Source: Clostridium sp. D53t1_180928_C8 (GTDB lineage: Bacteria > Bacillota > Clostridia > Clostridiales > Clostridiaceae). Taken from it: DNA of 64,000 nucleotides. Position numbers and translations under genes: made by a program. Shown here in pieces: positions 8,806-17,624 of the stretch. Each line of letters opens with the position of its first letter. Within the stretch, counting starts at the first letter, position 1. Location: contig NZ_JADPEL010000014.1 in the NCBI RefSeq assembly GCF_015667795.1, forward strand, positions 24,521 through 88,520. The letters are read 5' to 3'. The notes below the pieces were generated by a model, which saw nothing but the letters and a program-made list of their open reading frames with translations, made no database searches and was not told where the DNA came from.

Positions 8806-9582
8806 TTACGGTTGTTGAATTAACTTAAAACTCAAATCAATAACCTTTTTTTCATCTAAGGAATTATATATATCTACATTCCCTTTTTCAATCCTATCAG
8901 TTAATAGATTTTTTTCTCCTAATCTTCTTTTTATTTCTTTAGCAGTTCCTTCTCCACCATCCATTATAATAACATTACTTCCAACAATTTTAGCTATTAC
9001 ATCTTTAACAAAAGGATAATGAGTACATCCAAGTACTATAGAACTTATTTCACTTTTATCATATATACTTAATTTTTCTTCTAAATATTCCTCTAATTCT
9101 TTTCCACTCAAAACACCATTTTCTATAAACTCCATAAGTCCAGCACATGGTATTGGAATTATTTCAGCCTTTTCCTTATATTTATTAAGTAACAAATTAA
9201 ACTTCTCTTGTTTAATGGTCATAGGTGTCGCCATTATTAATATTTTTCCATTTCTATTTAACTCTACCGCAGGCTTTATTGCAGGCTCTATTCCGACTAA
9301 AGGCATATCTGGATATACCCTTCTTAGCTCACTTACAGCTGCACTTGTTGCTGTATTACAAGCAACAACTAATCCCTTTATCCCTTTTTCAATTAAAAAA
9401 TCAACAACATTAAAAGTTAAATCTCTAATTTCTTTCGTTGGCTTCACACCATATGGAGCATTTTTTGAATCTCCAAAATATATATAATTTTCATTAGGCA
9501 TTATTTTTATAGCTTCTCTAAGTACACTTAAACCACCTACGCCAGAATCTAAAAAACCTATTGGTAAATCCTTTTTATTCAA
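8806..9582 (-). CDS. murI: Glutamate racemase
   Basis: Interconverts L- and D-glutamate without cofactor, supplying D-Glu for peptidoglycan; cytoplasmic. The 258-residue length is typical. Motifs: GFLDSGVGGLSV with Asp12, YFGDSKNAPYG, and the two catalytic cysteines Cys75 (ACNTATS) and Cys186 (LGCTHYP). The CAGLMEF/ENG block of the racemase is also present. Monocistronic, closed by a strong terminator. Confident assignment. Confidence 0.96.
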   Translation of the reverse strand: MNKKDLPIGFLDSGVGGLSVLREAIKIMPNENYIYFGDSKNAPYGVKPTKEIRDLTFNVVDFLIEKGIKGLVVACNTATSAAVSELRRVYPDMPLVGIEPAIKPAVELNRNGKILIMATPMTIKQEKFNLLLNKYKEKAEIIPIPCAGLMEFIENGVLSGKELEEYLEEKLSIYDKSEISSIVLGCTHYPFVKDVIAKIVGSNVIIMDGGEGTAKEIKRRLGEKNLLTDRIEKGNVDIYNSLDEKKVIDLSFKLIQQP

Positions 9583-9703
9583 GTTCTCTCACTCCAATTT
9601 ATATATTCCTTAATTTTATTTTATACCTTAATTAATAGTAAATCTACTTTCAAATTAATATTATATATAAATTCTTGTGTATTTTTCTTTCAATAAAAAA
9701 CTA

Positions 9704-10006
9704 TTAATTATTAGACATCCAAGATGGAATTGACACCCTATCATTTTCCATTAATTGTGATTGTAATATATGCTTCTTTTTATCTTGCTTTCTCTTAGCT
9801 GAATTTATATTTAATAGTTCTTCTGCCTCTCTCATACTTTTTGCTTTAAATACCATTGTCCATCCATCTTTATTATATTTTCCTGCACACATAACATACT
9901 TATCTTTATTTTTATTTACACCATTCATACTATCGTAAATAAAACTATTAAGTTCCCCGATATTTTTATAATTAACTTTTACAAATATTCCTCTATTACC
10001 TTTCAT
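9704..10006 (-). CDS. SOS-controlled small protein of unknown function
   Basis: A 100-residue, basic, soluble protein with no recognised domain, membrane segment or LysM motif. Visible traits: a compact N-terminal half with hydrophobic alternation (GIFVKVNYKNI, YVMCAGKY, GWTMVFKAKSM), a Lys-rich segment NSAKRKQDKKKH at about 68-79, and a short C-terminal tail ending IPSWMSNN. The start is secure: GGAGGTGCGGT precedes ATG. The promoter carries two LexA-type operators, so expression should rise on DNA damage. Bacillus SOS division inhibitors (YneA) are a functional analogue by context only; the sequence does not look like YneA. The KAKSMREAEELL segment could be a helix. Confidence 0.75.
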   Translation of the reverse strand: MKGNRGIFVKVNYKNIGELNSFIYDSMNGVNKNKDKYVMCAGKYNKDGWTMVFKAKSMREAEELLNINSAKRKQDKKKHILQSQLMENDRVSIPSWMSNN

Positions 10007-10017
10007 ACCGCACCTCC

Positions 10018-10071
10018 GAACAAATGTTCATTTCTTAACTAAATAATACCAGAACATTTGTTCTTGGTCAA
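10018..10071 (-). promoter_or_regulatory. SOS promoter with two LexA boxes
   Basis: On minus: -35 TTGACC (10066-10071), 17-base spacer, -10 TATTAT (10043-10048). A 12-bp palindrome GAACAAATGTTC occupies the spacer (10052-10063) and the same palindrome in inverse reading, GAACATTTGTTC, lies between the -10 and the ribosome site (10018-10029). Both fit the Gram-positive LexA pattern CGAAC-N4-GTTCG. This is a textbook repressible promoter. Confidence 0.88.
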
Positions 10072-10172
10072 CATTTTTTTACTTTTTTAGAGTATTTTCT
10101 TTTATCTTATATCAACCCAAACACCCCATTCAATCTAATTAACCTGGTAATGCTCACTAACTTATTCTCTTT

Positions 10173-10222
10173 CCTCTTTTTATTATTAAAATAATAAAAA
10201 GAGGATCCTAATTTGAATCCCC
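10173..10222 (-). terminator. Terminator of carAB with overlapping perfect inverted repeat
   Basis: On minus an 8-bp stem with two wobbles (10215-10222 with 10201-10208), loop of six, then TTTTTATTATT. The T tract is itself one arm of a perfect 15-2-15 inverted repeat (10173-10187 with 10190-10204). The first hairpin is the likely terminator; the second could form on either strand. Confidence 0.75.
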
Positions 10223-10243
10223 TTTATATATAAATTTATTACA

Positions 10244-13200
10244 TTATTCAGCTATATTAAATACTTCTAAATCTCTCTTGTCAATTTCAGATACCTTAAC
10301 ATCTGCAATTGCTCTTAATGTATCTAATGCTGTTATAACTCCTATATTTCTTTCTATAGCAGCTCTTCTAATTAAGAACCCATCTCTCTTAGAATCATTT
10401 CCCTTAGTTGGCGTATTTACTACTAAATCAACTTCTTTATTCTTAACAACGTCTAATATATTTGGCTCTTCTTCATTAAGTCTTCTTACTTCTTCACAAT
10501 CTATACCTGCATCTCTTAATAACTTGCAAGTTCCTTCAGTTGCAATAAACTTATATCCAGCCTTAGCTAAATCCTTAGCTATTGGTAAGAACTCTGCCTT
10601 ATCATGCTTATTAATAGTAGCTAAAATCTTTCCTTTTTCCATTGATGGATACATGCTACCGCCAACAAATCCCTTATATAAAGCTTCCTTAACATCTCTA
10701 CCTACACCTAAAACTTCTCCTGTAGATTTCATTTCAGGGCCTAAAGATACTTCAACCTTTGGTAATTTTTGAGTTGAGAATACTGGTACTTTAACTGATA
10801 CTAATTCTGGTTCTGGGTAAACATCTATTCCATACCCTAAATCAACTAACTTTTCTCCAAGCATAACCTTAGTAGCTAAATCTACTATTGGAACTCCACT
10901 TACTTTACTGATATATGGGACTGTTCTTGAAGCTCTTGGATTAACCTCAATTACATAAAGATTTCCTTCAAATTCTATGAATTGAATATTTATCATTCCT
11001 TTAATTCCTATAGCTAAAGCTAATTTCTTAGTGTAATCTAAAACTTTTGCTTTAATTTCATCACTAATATTTTGGCTTGGGTACATTGTTACAGAGTCTC
11101 CTGAGTGAACTCCAGCTCTTTCTAAATGCTCCATTATACCTGGTATTAAGATATTTTCTCCATCAGATATAGCATCTACTTCTATTTCTCTCCCCATTAA
11201 GTATTTATCTATAAGTATTGGATTTTTCTTATCCTTTTTAAATGCATTACTTAAGTAGTACGTTAACTCTTCTTCATCATGAGTTATTTCCATACCTTGA
11301 CCACCTAATACATATGAAGGTCTAACAAGTACTGGGTATCTTAATCTATTTGCTTCTTCTATACCTTCTTCTAAAGTCCAAACACCTTTCCCCTTAGGTC
11401 TTGCTATATCGAACTTTTCAAGTAATTCTTCAAACTTTTCTCTATCTTCAGCCATATCTATTTGATCTGCTGTAGTTCCTAAGGTTTTAATTCCTTTTTC
11501 CTTTAAGAAGTTTGCAAGCTTAATTGCTGTTTGACCACCAAATTGAAGAATAACTCCATATGGATTTTCTTTTTCAATGATATTTAATACATCTTCTTCT
11601 GTTAATGGTTCGAAGTAAAGTTTATCTGAAATATTGAAATCAGTACTTACTGTTTCTGGGTTGTTGTTAACTATTATAGTTTCAATTCCCATCTTCTTTA
11701 ATGCCATTACACAGTGAACTGAAGCATAGTCAAACTCTATACCTTGACCTATTCTTATTGGTCCTGAACCTATTACTATAACTTTTTTCTTATCTGATAC
11801 TTCAACTTCATCATATTGTTCATAAGTTGAGTAGTAGTATGGTGATAATGCTTCAAATTCTCCTCCACAAGTATCAACCATCTTATATGCAGGCTTTATG
11901 TTCCAGATGTTTCTTAATCTATAGATATCATCTGGGCTAACTTTTAACATATCTGCTATAGCCTTATCTGAGAATCCCTTTCTCTTAAGGTTTAATAACC
12001 ATTCTTTATCTAAATCATCTATTTTGCTTAATTTTAACCTAGTTTCTTCATGCACTATCCACTTGAATTTTTCTAAGAAGAATATATCTATTCCAGTAAT
12101 TTTAGCTATGCTTTCAATTCTATAATCTCTTCTTATCATTTCTGTAAGAGCAAATAATCTTTCATCATCCGGCTTCATTACAGCTTCTTTTAATTCTTGA
12201 ATACTCATTTCTTTAAACTTTGGATGGTCTAAAGAATATTTTCCTATTTCTAAACTTCTTATACCTTTTAATAATGCTGACTCTAAGTTAGCACCTATAG
12301 CCATTATTTCTCCTGTTGCCATCATTTTTGTTCCTAAAGCTCTGTCAGCTGTAAAGAACTTATCGAAAGGCCATTTTGGAATCTTAACTACTACATAGTC
12401 TAATGTTGGCTCAAAGCATGCATAAGTCTTTTGAGTTACTGCATTTTTAATTTCATCTAATCCATATCCTAAAGCTATCTTAGCTGCAAGCTTTGCTATT
12501 GGATATCCAGTAGCTTTTGATGCTAAAGCTGAAGATCTTGAAACTCTAGGGTTGATTTCTATAACTGCATATTCAAATGAATTTGGATTTAAAGCAAATT
12601 GTACGTTACATCCACCTTCAATTCCTACCGCATTAATAATGTTAATTGATGCAGTTCTTAACATTTGATATTCTTTATCTGATAAAGTTTGTGATGGAGC
12701 TACAACTATACTATCTCCTGTATGAATTCCTACTGGATCAATATTTTCCATGTTACATACAGTTATACAGTTTCCGTAAGAGTCTCTCATTACTTCGTAC
12801 TCTACTTCTTTCCATCCCTTAACTGATTTTTCTAGTAAAACTTGCCCTATAGTACTTAATTGTAATCCTGATGCAAGAATAACTTTTAATTCTTCTTCAT
12901 TTTCAGCTATTCCACCACCAGATCCTCCTAATGTATAAGCAGGTCTTACTATAACTGGGTATCCTATTTTATTTGCAAATGCCATACCAGATTCCATGTC
13001 AGTTACTATTTCTGATGTAATAACTGGTTCATTAATTCTGTACATCATATCTCTGAATAACTCTCTATCTTCTCCTTCTTTGATAGAAGCTATTGATGTT
13101 CCTATAACATTAACGTTATACTTTTCTAATATTCCAGCATCATGTAAATCAACTGCTAGGTTAAGTCCTGTTTGACCTCCCATACCTGCAAGTAAGCTAT

Positions 13201-13450
13201 CTGGTTTTTCTTTTGCTATTACTTTTTCTACAAACTCTACTGTTAATGGTTCTATATAAATTTTATCTGCAACTTCTCTATCTGTCATGATAGTAGCTGG
13301 ATTAGAGTTAACTAATACAACTTCTATTCCTTCTTCCTTTAAAGCCTGACATGCTTGAGTTCCTGAATAATCAAACTCAGCGGCTTGCCCGATAACGATT
13401 GGTCCTGATCCTATAACTAAAACTTTTTTAATATCTTTATTTAATGGCAT
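10244..13450 (-). CDS. carB: Carbamoyl-phosphate synthase large subunit
   Basis: Makes carbamoyl phosphate from ammonia released by CarA, bicarbonate and two ATP, feeding pyrimidines and arginine. The 1068 residues show the duplicated ATP-grasp build: first half starts [23 protein letters not shown], second half near 555 [23 protein letters not shown]. Each half has its ATP-binding loop ([25 protein letters not shown]) and metal-binding Glu/Asn ([24 protein letters not shown]). The C-terminal MGS-like allosteric domain (about 940-1068) has TEGTCKLL and NTPTKG. It follows carA by 13 bases in one operon. Confidence 0.98.
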   Translation of the reverse strand: MPLNKDIKKVLVIGSGPIVIGQAAEFDYSGTQACQALKEEGIEVVLVNSNPATIMTDREVADKIYIEPLTVEFVEKVIAKEKPDSLLAGMGGQTGLNLAVDLHDAGILEKYNVNVIGTSIASIKEGEDRELFRDMMYRINEPVITSEIVTDMESGMAFANKIGYPVIVRPAYTLGGSGGGIAENEEELKVILASGLQLSTIGQVLLEKSVKGWKEVEYEVMRDSYGNCITVCNMENIDPVGIHTGDSIVVAPSQTLSDKEYQMLRTASINIINAVGIEGGCNVQFALNPNSFEYAVIEINPRVSRSSALASKATGYPIAKLAAKIALGYGLDEIKNAVTQKTYACFEPTLDYVVVKIPKWPFDKFFTADRALGTKMMATGEIMAIGANLESALLKGIRSLEIGKYSLDHPKFKEMSIQELKEAVMKPDDERLFALTEMIRRDYRIESIAKITGIDIFFLEKFKWIVHEETRLKLSKIDDLDKEWLLNLKRKGFSDKAIADMLKVSPDDIYRLRNIWNIKPAYKMVDTCGGEFEALSPYYYSTYEQYDEVEVSDKKKVIVIGSGPIRIGQGIEFDYASVHCVMALKKMGIETIIVNNNPETVSTDFNISDKLYFEPLTEEDVLNIIEKENPYGVILQFGGQTAIKLANFLKEKGIKTLGTTADQIDMAEDREKFEELLEKFDIARPKGKGVWTLEEGIEEANRLRYPVLVRPSYVLGGQGMEITHDEEELTYYLSNAFKKDKKNPILIDKYLMGREIEVDAISDGENILIPGIMEHLERAGVHSGDSVTMYPSQNISDEIKAKVLDYTKKLALAIGIKGMINIQFIEFEGNLYVIEVNPRASRTVPYISKVSGVPIVDLATKVMLGEKLVDLGYGIDVYPEPELVSVKVPVFSTQKLPKVEVSLGPEMKSTGEVLGVGRDVKEALYKGFVGGSMYPSMEKGKILATINKHDKAEFLPIAKDLAKAGYKFIATEGTCKLLRDAGIDCEEVRRLNEEEPNILDVVKNKEVDLVVNTPTKGNDSKRDGFLIRRAAIERNIGVITALDTLRAIADVKVSEIDKRDLEVFNIAE

Positions 13451-13463
13451 TTTCTAAACCCTC

Positions 13464-14513
13464 CTATAGTGCATATTCCATAAATCTGTCAAATATATAT
13501 TCACTATCCTTTGGACCTGCTGCAGCCTCTGGATGGAATTGAACTGAGTATATTGGTAAAGTAGTATGTTTCATACCCTCTACTGTTCCGTCATTGATAT
13601 TTAAGTGCGTTGCTACAACACCCTCTGGTAATTCATCAACTACATATCCATGATTTTGAGAAGTAATATGAACTCTGTTTCTTTCTAAGTCTTTAACTGG
13701 ATGGTTACATCCTCTATGTCCAAACTTCAATTTAGTAGTAGTTCCACCTAAAGTTAATGCTAATAATTGATGTCCTAAACAAATACCAACTATAGGTTTA
13801 ATTCCAACTATCTTTTTAACATTTTCTATTACATCTGTTAAATCCTCTGGATCCCCAGGGCCATTTGATAAAAATACTAAGTCAGGATTTACTGATAATA
13901 CTTCTTCTGCAGTAGCAGTCATTGGAAAAACTGTTATTTTACAATTTCTCTTTTTGAAATTTCTAATTATATTAGTCTTTATCCCAAAATCCATTATTGC
14001 AACATGCTTTCCTGTTCCCTCAATTGTGTATGGTTTCTTAGTTGAAACTATACTAACTGCTTCTTTATTTGAAAAAGCACTTATTTTTTCCTTAACCTCT
14101 TCTAAAGTTTCATGTTCTAATGAAATTATTCCTCTCATTGTCCCATTATTTCTTAATACTTTAGTTAAAGCTCTTGTATCTATTCCTTCTAATCCAATTA
14201 TTTTATTTTGTTTTAAATAATCTTCTAATCCAATTTCACATCTAAAGTTATTTGGGAAACTACATTTTTCTCTTACTATAAATCCTCTTACTTTTGGTGT
14301 ATCAGATTCATTATCCTCTAAATTAATTCCATAGTTCCCGATTAACGGATATGTCATAGTAACAATTTGACCATAGTATGATGGATCTGTTAATACCTCT
14401 TGATATCCTGTCATTCCAGTTGTAAATACAACTTCTCCTACGCTATCTTTTAAGTATCCAAATGCCTTACCTTCAAAAGTCATACCATTTTCTAATATAA
14501 GCCTTGCTTTCAT
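13464..14513 (-). CDS. carA: Carbamoyl-phosphate synthase small (glutaminase) subunit
   Basis: Hydrolyses glutamine and passes ammonia to CarB. 349 residues: N-terminal CPSase small-chain domain (1-150, with EGKAFGY, GMTGYQEVLTDPSY), then a class I glutamine amidotransferase with nucleophile Cys245 in GICLGHQ and His327/Glu329 in FHPEA. First gene of carAB. Expression is controlled by the 300-base leader upstream, which holds a consensus promoter, a PyrR-type binding loop, a leader peptide gene and a terminator. Confident assignment. Confidence 0.98.
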   Translation of the reverse strand: MKARLILENGMTFEGKAFGYLKDSVGEVVFTTGMTGYQEVLTDPSYYGQIVTMTYPLIGNYGINLEDNESDTPKVRGFIVREKCSFPNNFRCEIGLEDYLKQNKIIGLEGIDTRALTKVLRNNGTMRGIISLEHETLEEVKEKISAFSNKEAVSIVSTKKPYTIEGTGKHVAIMDFGIKTNIIRNFKKRNCKITVFPMTATAEEVLSVNPDLVFLSNGPGDPEDLTDVIENVKKIVGIKPIVGICLGHQLLALTLGGTTTKLKFGHRGCNHPVKDLERNRVHITSQNHGYVVDELPEGVVATHLNINDGTVEGMKHTTLPIYSVQFHPEAAAGPKDSEYIFDRFMEYAL

Positions 14514-14620
14514 TCCTAGCCCTCCTGAAATTTATGTATATAACAGCTAAAAATACACTTTCTAAAAGCTCTTTAACCTTAAATATATTTTCTCTATTTT
14601 CTTCATCTTATATTAATGAA

Positions 14621-14677
14621 TTTATAAGAAAAGGATAGTAGGGAGACATTTACCTATGTAATCTCTCCATACTATCC
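14621..14677 (-). terminator. carAB leader attenuator terminator
   Basis: On minus an 8-bp stem (14670-14677 with 14633-14640) continues after one mismatch with five more pairs (GGAGA/TCTCC) and ACAT/ATGT, then TTTTCTT. The leader peptide's last codons and stop lie inside the hairpin, so a translating ribosome would block its folding. Confidence 0.82.
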
Positions 14678-14751
14678 TTATTATATTTAAAATCTACTTT
14701 AGAAAATTCTTTTGATAAATCGATGTAACTATTGCTATTTACGTATAACAT
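14650..14751 (-). CDS. carAB leader peptide (33 codons)
   Basis: A short open frame not seen by length-based gene callers. It starts with ATG at 14751, nine bases after AAGGAG (14761-14766), and encodes a 33-residue peptide beginning MLYVNSNSYIDLSK and ending MERLHR. Its Shine-Dalgarno is immediately 3' of the PyrR-type hairpin loop, and its stop codon falls inside the attenuator hairpin. Inference: translation of this frame favours read-through into carA, while PyrR binding hides the ribosome site and permits termination. A comparable PyrR-leader-peptide scheme has been described for Thermus. Peptide sequence itself has no run of regulatory codons. Confidence 0.7.
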   Translation of the reverse strand: MLYVNSNSYIDLSKEFSKVDFKYNKDSMERLHR

Positions 14752-14760
14752 ACCTACATA

Positions 14761-14784
14761 CTCCTTTCTGGCCTCTCTGGACCA
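14761..14784 (-). promoter_or_regulatory. PyrR-type RNA binding loop overlapping leader ribosome site
   Basis: The minus-strand RNA has a stem TGGTC/GGCCA closing the hexaloop CAGAGA (14769-14784), matching the conserved Bacillus PyrR binding loop TCCAGAGAGGC. The AAAGGAG ribosome site of the leader frame follows directly. A short lower stem (CTTT with AAAG) is possible. No pyrR gene is in this window. Confidence 0.8.
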
Positions 14785-14835
14785 ATTTAAAGTGTACTTT
14801 TTAACTAATTAATTTATTCTATATCTTTGTATATT

Positions 14836-14864
14836 ATTGTATATTCAGCTCGAATTATTGTCAA
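14836..14864 (-). promoter_or_regulatory. carA promoter
   Basis: On minus, TTGACA (14859-14864), a 17-base spacer and TACAAT (14836-14841): nearly perfect vegetative promoter placed about 50 bases upstream of the PyrR-type loop. The remainder up to 15076 is AT-rich with no gene recognised. Confidence 0.85.
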
Positions 14865-15076
14865 GATTAAATTGATTATATTCGTCCTATTTTATATATT
14901 CAGTTAATTGCACACTTCTATTCCAATTATTTGATTGTGTATTTTTTATAATTATACATCTTCGTGAATATTTATGCAACATTATTGTATTTTTATAAAT
15001 ATATAAATTAATAAATCCACGCCTACTTCTTTTTCATTTCTGATAATATCCTTAGAATCACATCCATATTTTTCAA

Positions 15077-15889
15077 TTAATTATTTTTAAAATTACTTTC
15101 TATCCATTTAACGATAAACTCTATTGGATTTTCATCATTACTTGGAGCTATGTACTTTGATTTTTTCTTTAATTCTTCGCTTCCATTTTCTATACAAAAT
15201 CCATAATTGGCCACCTCTAAAAGCTCCACATCATTCATATTGTCTCCAACTGAAATTACTGTAAACTCTTTAATGTTCTTATGAGTTATTAGCTTTTTTA
15301 ATGCTTGTCCTTTTGAGACATTCCTTGGAATTACTTCTAAATAAACTTCTGAACTTCTTACAATATTACTATCTCCATAACTATCCTTTAAATATGCTTC
15401 TACACAATTTAGTTCTTCCTTTTCACCTACGATTAAAACTTTAGTCCACTTTTTATTCCAAATACTATCATCAACATTATAAATCACATCATATCCAAGC
15501 TTATTAAACCTTTCAGTTCTTCTACATGATTGATAAATATACACTGTTTCATCGCTATATATTTCAATACCTACATTTTTATTAATTTCACTAACTACTT
15601 TAATTATTACCTTTCTTTCTTCCTCTAAAAAGGTTTCCCAAACTACTAGGTCATTATTAAAATCATATACCTTTGTTCCGTTATACATAATAACAGGTAA
15701 TGTAACCTTCATCTTATGAATATGTCTCTTTATAGATGGTAACATACGACCAGTAGCTAATGTAAATTCCCCCCCATTATCTACAAAGTACTCTATAGCT
15801 TTTTTATTTTCTTCCGATAATTTTCCTTTACTATTTAAAAGTGTTCCATCCATATCTGAAACTAATACATATCCATTAAAAATCTTCAT
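15077..15889 (-). CDS. Cof-type HAD phosphatase
   Basis: Cytoplasmic HAD-superfamily IIB hydrolase acting probably on sugar or nucleotide phosphates. 270 residues with motif I DMDGTLLNSKGKLS (nucleophile Asp13), motif II LATGRM, a cap domain in the middle, Lys in SKGQALKKL near 195, and motif IV GDNMNDVELLE near 218. Substrate cannot be told from sequence; members of this family are often promiscuous. The start has AAGGAGATAATAT upstream, and it lies 11 bases after the SDR gene, so the two are likely co-transcribed. Confidence 0.88.
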   Translation of the reverse strand: MKIFNGYVLVSDMDGTLLNSKGKLSEENKKAIEYFVDNGGEFTLATGRMLPSIKRHIHKMKVTLPVIMYNGTKVYDFNNDLVVWETFLEEERKVIIKVVSEINKNVGIEIYSDETVYIYQSCRRTERFNKLGYDVIYNVDDSIWNKKWTKVLIVGEKEELNCVEAYLKDSYGDSNIVRSSEVYLEVIPRNVSKGQALKKLITHKNIKEFTVISVGDNMNDVELLEVANYGFCIENGSEELKKKSKYIAPSNDENPIEFIVKWIESNFKNN

Positions 15890-15900
15890 ATATTATCTCC

Positions 15901-16683
15901 TTATTTCTTATTAGTCTTTAATATTATTTTTCTTGAAATGCTATCTGGTAAAAGTTTATTTCCTAAAACTAACAATTTATTCTTCATACCTGGAATTATA
16001 ATAAGCTTGCCTTTATTAAATTCTTTATAAGCAATTTTAGCAACATCTTCTGCTTCCATTAAATATTTTTTAGCTGCATCACTTTTCTTAATTCCAGCCT
16101 TAACTTGAAATCCTGTTTTAACTGGTCCTGGACAAAGACATGAAACTTTAATTCCAGCTTCTTTACATTCCTCATATATAGCTTCTGTTAAATTTAACAC
16201 ATATGCTTTTGATGCATAATAAGCTGCCATTCTAGGTCCTGAACAAAAAGCTGCTGTAGAAGAAACATTTAAAATTCCACCATTTTTATTTTCTATGATT
16301 TTAGGCAAAAAGTATTTTGTTAATCTAGTTAATGACTTTATATTTATATCAATTAATATTTCTTCCTTTTCCCACTCTATATCCTTAAAATCTCCAAATG
16401 TTCCTACCCCGGCATTATTAATTAAAGTATTTATATTTAAATTATTTATTTCTACATAGTTAAATAACTTTTCTATATCATAATCTTTTGATATATCTAA
16501 GCTAAGAATCTTTATTTCTACATTATATTTATTTAACTCAGATTCTACTTTTTTTAATCTATCTATATTTCTAGCAATTAATATTAAATTTTGACCACTA
16601 CTAGCATATAATTTTGCTAATTCATATCCTATTCCAGAGCTAGCCCCTGTAAGTAATACATATTCTTTGTTAAAAGCTCTCAT
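15901..16683 (-). CDS. Short-chain dehydrogenase/reductase
   Basis: Classical SDR of about 260 residues with a Rossmann NAD(P) site TGASSGIGYELAKLYA, the NNAG motif (INNAGVGTFGDF), catalytic Ser in NVSSTAAF and YxxxK in YYASKAYVL, then PGPVKTGF. Closest in pattern to the DltE/YqjQ-like group of SDRs acting on lipid or ketone substrates; the actual substrate is unknown. Start set at 16683 because GGAGGAAAAA precedes that ATG; the frame runs open to 16695. Same operon as the HAD phosphatase. Confidence 0.88.
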   Translation of the reverse strand: MRAFNKEYVLLTGASSGIGYELAKLYASSGQNLILIARNIDRLKKVESELNKYNVEIKILSLDISKDYDIEKLFNYVEINNLNINTLINNAGVGTFGDFKDIEWEKEEILIDINIKSLTRLTKYFLPKIIENKNGGILNVSSTAAFCSGPRMAAYYASKAYVLNLTEAIYEECKEAGIKVSCLCPGPVKTGFQVKAGIKKSDAAKKYLMEAEDVAKIAYKEFNKGKLIIIPGMKNKLLVLGNKLLPDSISRKIILKTNKK

Positions 16684-16723
16684 TTTTTCCTCCAATAATA
16701 TATTTTTATTTTTTTATTAAAAA

Positions 16724-17022
16724 GGTTCCTAAAATTAAATTATACATTGTATTTAATTATGACAAAGTTCTTAAAGCAAAAAACTTAATACTTATATAGT
16801 AAAAGTTTTAAAAAAAGTACCTAAATTAAAATTACATATTGTATTTAGTAATGACAAGATTAGTACATTAAAAATTTAAAATTAAAAATAAAAATTTTGA
16901 GAAAAGTACCTAAACAAAATTTATACATTGTATCTAATAATGACAAAATTAATCAAACTAACATTTAACTATTTATTTAAAAAATTTATTAAAAAGGTAC
17001 CTAAAACAAAAATGATAATTGT
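16724..17022 (+). repeat. Four ~90-bp-spaced promoter/operator repeats
   Basis: A roughly 40-base element beginning GTACCTAAA and continuing through ATTGTAT and TAATAATGACAA occurs four times, starting at 16725, 16817, 16906 and 16997 (steps 92, 89, 91), all on plus. Copy 1 has GTTCCTAAA; copy 4 is more diverged in its second half. Spacing within the element is constant. They lead to the secreted Asp-rich gene at 17059. Tandem promoters or regulator sites are the natural reading. Confidence 0.8.
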
Positions 17023-17058
17023 AATTAATAATATAAGAAAAAATGGAGGAATTAAATT

Positions 17059-17553
17059 ATGAAAAAATTAATGATAGGTTTAGTATTAACAGCAATATGT
17101 GGTGGAGTTGGAGCAACAGCTTGGGCTACAACAAACAATGGAGAAATAAATACAAAAAGTGTAAATGTACAACCTGTAAATAATAATATGAAATCAGAAG
17201 TAGAAAATTATATAAACAATACTTATGGTTCAAACTGGGCAATAGATTTATATGAAAAAAATGGTAAAGAATGGGATGATATTTTAGAAAATGAGTTAGA
17301 AACTAAATTTGGTCATAACTACGAAGATATAATCGACAATATTATTGATGCAAAAGAATTTGAATCCGGCTTAGATATAGATAATGATGATCTATACGAT
17401 GATCAAGACGATATTGATGATATCTATGATGATATTGATGATATCTATGATGATATTGATGATATTAATGACAATGATGATAACCACGATAATGATGACA
17501 TTAACGATACTCATGATGATGATCATGATGCTAATGATAGATATGATGATTAA
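17059..17553 (+). CDS. Secreted Asp-rich repeat protein
   Basis: Exported acidic protein of 164 residues. Residues 1-24 are a Sec signal peptide (MKKLMIGLVL..., AWA cleavage region). Residues 45-95 form a charged helical part (EVENYINNTYGSNW, YEDIIDNIIDAKEF). From about 110 the chain is almost only Asp with Ile, Tyr, Asn and His, including heptads DDIDDIY in tandem, ending in a His/Asp-rich tail. Such tails bind Ca2+ or other cations, but that is inference. GGAGGAATTAAATT precedes ATG. It sits downstream of four reiterated promoter elements and 70 bases before the triple-repeat gene. The family is not recognised. Confidence 0.75.
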   Translation: MKKLMIGLVLTAICGGVGATAWATTNNGEINTKSVNVQPVNNNMKSEVENYINNTYGSNWAIDLYEKNGKEWDDILENELETKFGHNYEDIIDNIIDAKEFESGLDIDNDDLYDDQDDIDDIYDDIDDIYDDIDDINDNDDNHDNDDINDTHDDDHDANDRYDD

Positions 17554-17624
17554 ACTTTAGAAAATTATAATTTAAAATATATAAATAGAAAATAAAAATT
17601 ATGTTTTATTTTTAGGAGGCTATT

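Noticed and set aside
10278-10772. Long open frame of 164 codons opposite carB
   Set aside because: Antisense shadow of a well-identified gene with no ribosome site and hydrophobic, low-information composition.
17390-17530. Short regular direct repeats suggestive of a repeat array
   Set aside because: They are the codons of an Asp-rich tract inside an open frame, without unique spacers, so not CRISPR.
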